Assembly (NCBI GenBank): GCA_018401695.1
Contig: JAGYKD010000001.1
Location: forward strand, 474,016 to 538,015
Reading direction: 5' to 3'
Length of the DNA stretch: 64,000 nt
From: Flavobacteriales bacterium
GTDB taxonomy: Bacteria > Bacteroidota > Bacteroidia > CAIKAF01
Positions 63,226-64,000 of this stretch are shown here, one piece after another (the first letter of the stretch is position 1; each line of letters begins with the position of its first letter). Below the pieces are notes generated by a model. That model had not been told where the DNA came from. It was given only the letters and a program-made list of their open reading frames with translations, and did no database searches. The position numbers were made by a program, and so were the translations under genes.

Positions 63226-63426
63226 GTGGAAACCGTTAAAACGGTTGACCCGGACACGGCATTTCATATCGCCCACGGTTTAAACCGTGGGCTATGGGGC
63301 GTTTGCCGCGCTCATGGAATGGATTTATCCATTTCCTTTTGCACAAACGCGGTGGAAACCGTTAAAACGGTTGGCCCGGACACGGCATTTCATATAGCCC
63401 ACGGTTTAAACCGTGGGCTATGGGTG
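63226..63426. repeat. 126-bp tandem duplication with nested palindromes
   Basis: A ~75-base block recurs after exactly 126 bases (63226-63300 and 63352-63426). Each copy has a small palindrome AACCGTTAAAACGGTT and the 22-base perfect palindrome GCCCACGGTTTAAACC(GTGGGC) at 63271-63292 and 63397-63418. A degenerate copy of the latter is at 24380-24405. Confidence 0.88.
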
Positions 63427-63589
63427 TTTCGCAGCAAAATGCACCTGGGTTTCTCCGCTTTGACGCCATTCTGCTACCAGAGCGAGCATAGCTTCTCTTT
63501 TTTGATTGCTTATGGATATAATTTTATGGTTTGCCCAAAGTTGAGGGGAGTTTTTTAGTTGGAGAATATGGGGTTGGCCGAATGCTTAC

Positions 63590-64000
63590 GAAATTTGGAG
63601 GGTCTTCTAGGGAACAGCAAAATCGTACCACCCCGATTATCTACAACAGTAGAAATTTGGAGGGTCTTCTAGGGACCCTTGTAAAACTTTTCTTCAAACT
63701 CAATCTACAACAGTAGAAATTTGGAGGGTCTTCTAGGGTAATTGAGGCTAACACAACTATACCTACATCTACAACAGTAGAAATTTGGAGGGTCTTCTAG
63801 GGCATAAACAAACCACCGTTAAGGATACATCTACAACAGTAGAAATTTGGAGGGTCTTCTAGGGTTTTTGAAATACAAATTTTTTGGTAAATCTACAACA
63901 GTAGAAATTTGGAGGGTCTTCTAGGGAACAAATTGCTGACTTCTGGATGGTCAAATCTACAACAGTAGAAATTTGGAGGGTCTTCTAGGGCTTGAATTTC
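63590..64000 (-). CRISPR. Type V-A (Cas12a-type) CRISPR array, leader-distal end
   Basis: Six full 36-base repeats lie at 63639-63674, 63703-63738, 63767-63802, 63829-63864, 63891-63926 and 63955-63990. A degenerate terminal repeat is at 63590-63612, which keeps only 23 of 36 bases. The spacers between repeats are 26-28 bases, and the last visible spacer runs off the window. Read on the minus strand, each repeat ends in AATTTCTACTGTTGTAGAT, exactly the Cas12a crRNA handle. The array is thus transcribed leftward, the leader and probably cas12a/cas1/cas2/cas4 lie to the right outside the window, and the degenerate repeat marks the old end. No spacer matches elsewhere in this window by eye. Confidence 0.95.

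Noticed and set aside
63208-63716. Plus-strand frames across the duplication and the CRISPR edge
   Set aside because: They consist of the duplicated palindrome block and repeat sequence; no coding features.

Overview
This window comes from a chromosome of a member of the Bacteroidota. The evidence is several proteins ending in type IX secretion system (T9SS) sorting domains, promoters with the Bacteroidota -7 box TAnnTTTG, a split ATP synthase operon lacking beta and epsilon, and Bacteroidota families such as DUF5686, LytTR membrane regulators and transmembrane TPR-LuxR proteins. I cannot name a family or genus. Most of the window is ordinary core genome plus surface proteins. The unusual material lies in the intergenic repeats and at the right edge.

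Layout. 1-2.9 kb: 3' part of a DUF349 gene, a G/T-rich heptamer array, a gene interrupted by an in-frame amber codon, and a 13-unit 46-bp tandem array abutting the stop codon of an mscS gene. 3.7-6.3 kb: a glycine-rich surface protein and a secreted protein. 6.3-6.9 kb: non-coding, with a structured Flavo-1-like element. 6.9-12.2 kb: a T9SS type B adhesin coupled to a methyltransferase gene, a J-domain protein and NhaA. 12.3-16.3 kb: a cytosolic protein, DUF389, ribosomal protein L25, PRPP synthetase and tRNA-Leu(CAA). 16.4-19.7 kb: a second type B adhesin followed by a LytTR regulator. 20-24.2 kb: a leftward cluster of epimerase, ankyrin, DOMON, rhodanese-thioredoxin, Dps and DUF6132-rhodanese. 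25-33.2 kb: an unknown secreted protein, a tyrS-M49 peptidase-CPBP operon and a third type B adhesin. 33.6-44.9 kb: BipA/TypA, membrane proteins, NfuA-like, ApaG, ArfB, ComF, a coiled-coil protein, FkbM, a DAACS transporter and small proteins. 44.9-49.3 kb: a second glycine-rich protein, a DUF1566-like protein and a TPR-LuxR regulator. 49.4-50.4 kb: an IS200-like/RAYT gene inside alternating 28-bp hairpin arrays. 50.7-55.6 kb: a T9SS type A protein, DUF5686 and a subtilase. 55.8-61.5 kb: the F-ATP synthase operon atpB-E-F-H-(secreted protein)-A-G. 61.6-62.9 kb: a third glycine-rich protein. 63-64 kb: a GC-rich element, a 126-bp duplication with palindromes, and the leader-distal end of a CRISPR array whose repeat carries the type V-A (Cas12a) crRNA handle.

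How it fits together. The surface programme consists of three gliding-motility-type C-terminal-domain adhesins, two type A cargo proteins, three ALK/LTK-like glycine-rich proteins and one DUF1566-like protein. Some of these sit directly beside membrane-linked regulators (LytTR, TPR-LuxR). The mobile and defence signals are the RAYT with its hairpin arrays, the related-looking 46-bp array, the GC-rich interspersed family and the Cas12a-type CRISPR array, which runs off the right edge; no cas gene is inside the window. The best leads are the CRISPR array, the RAYT that has alanine where the catalytic tyrosine is expected, and the glycine-rich protein family.
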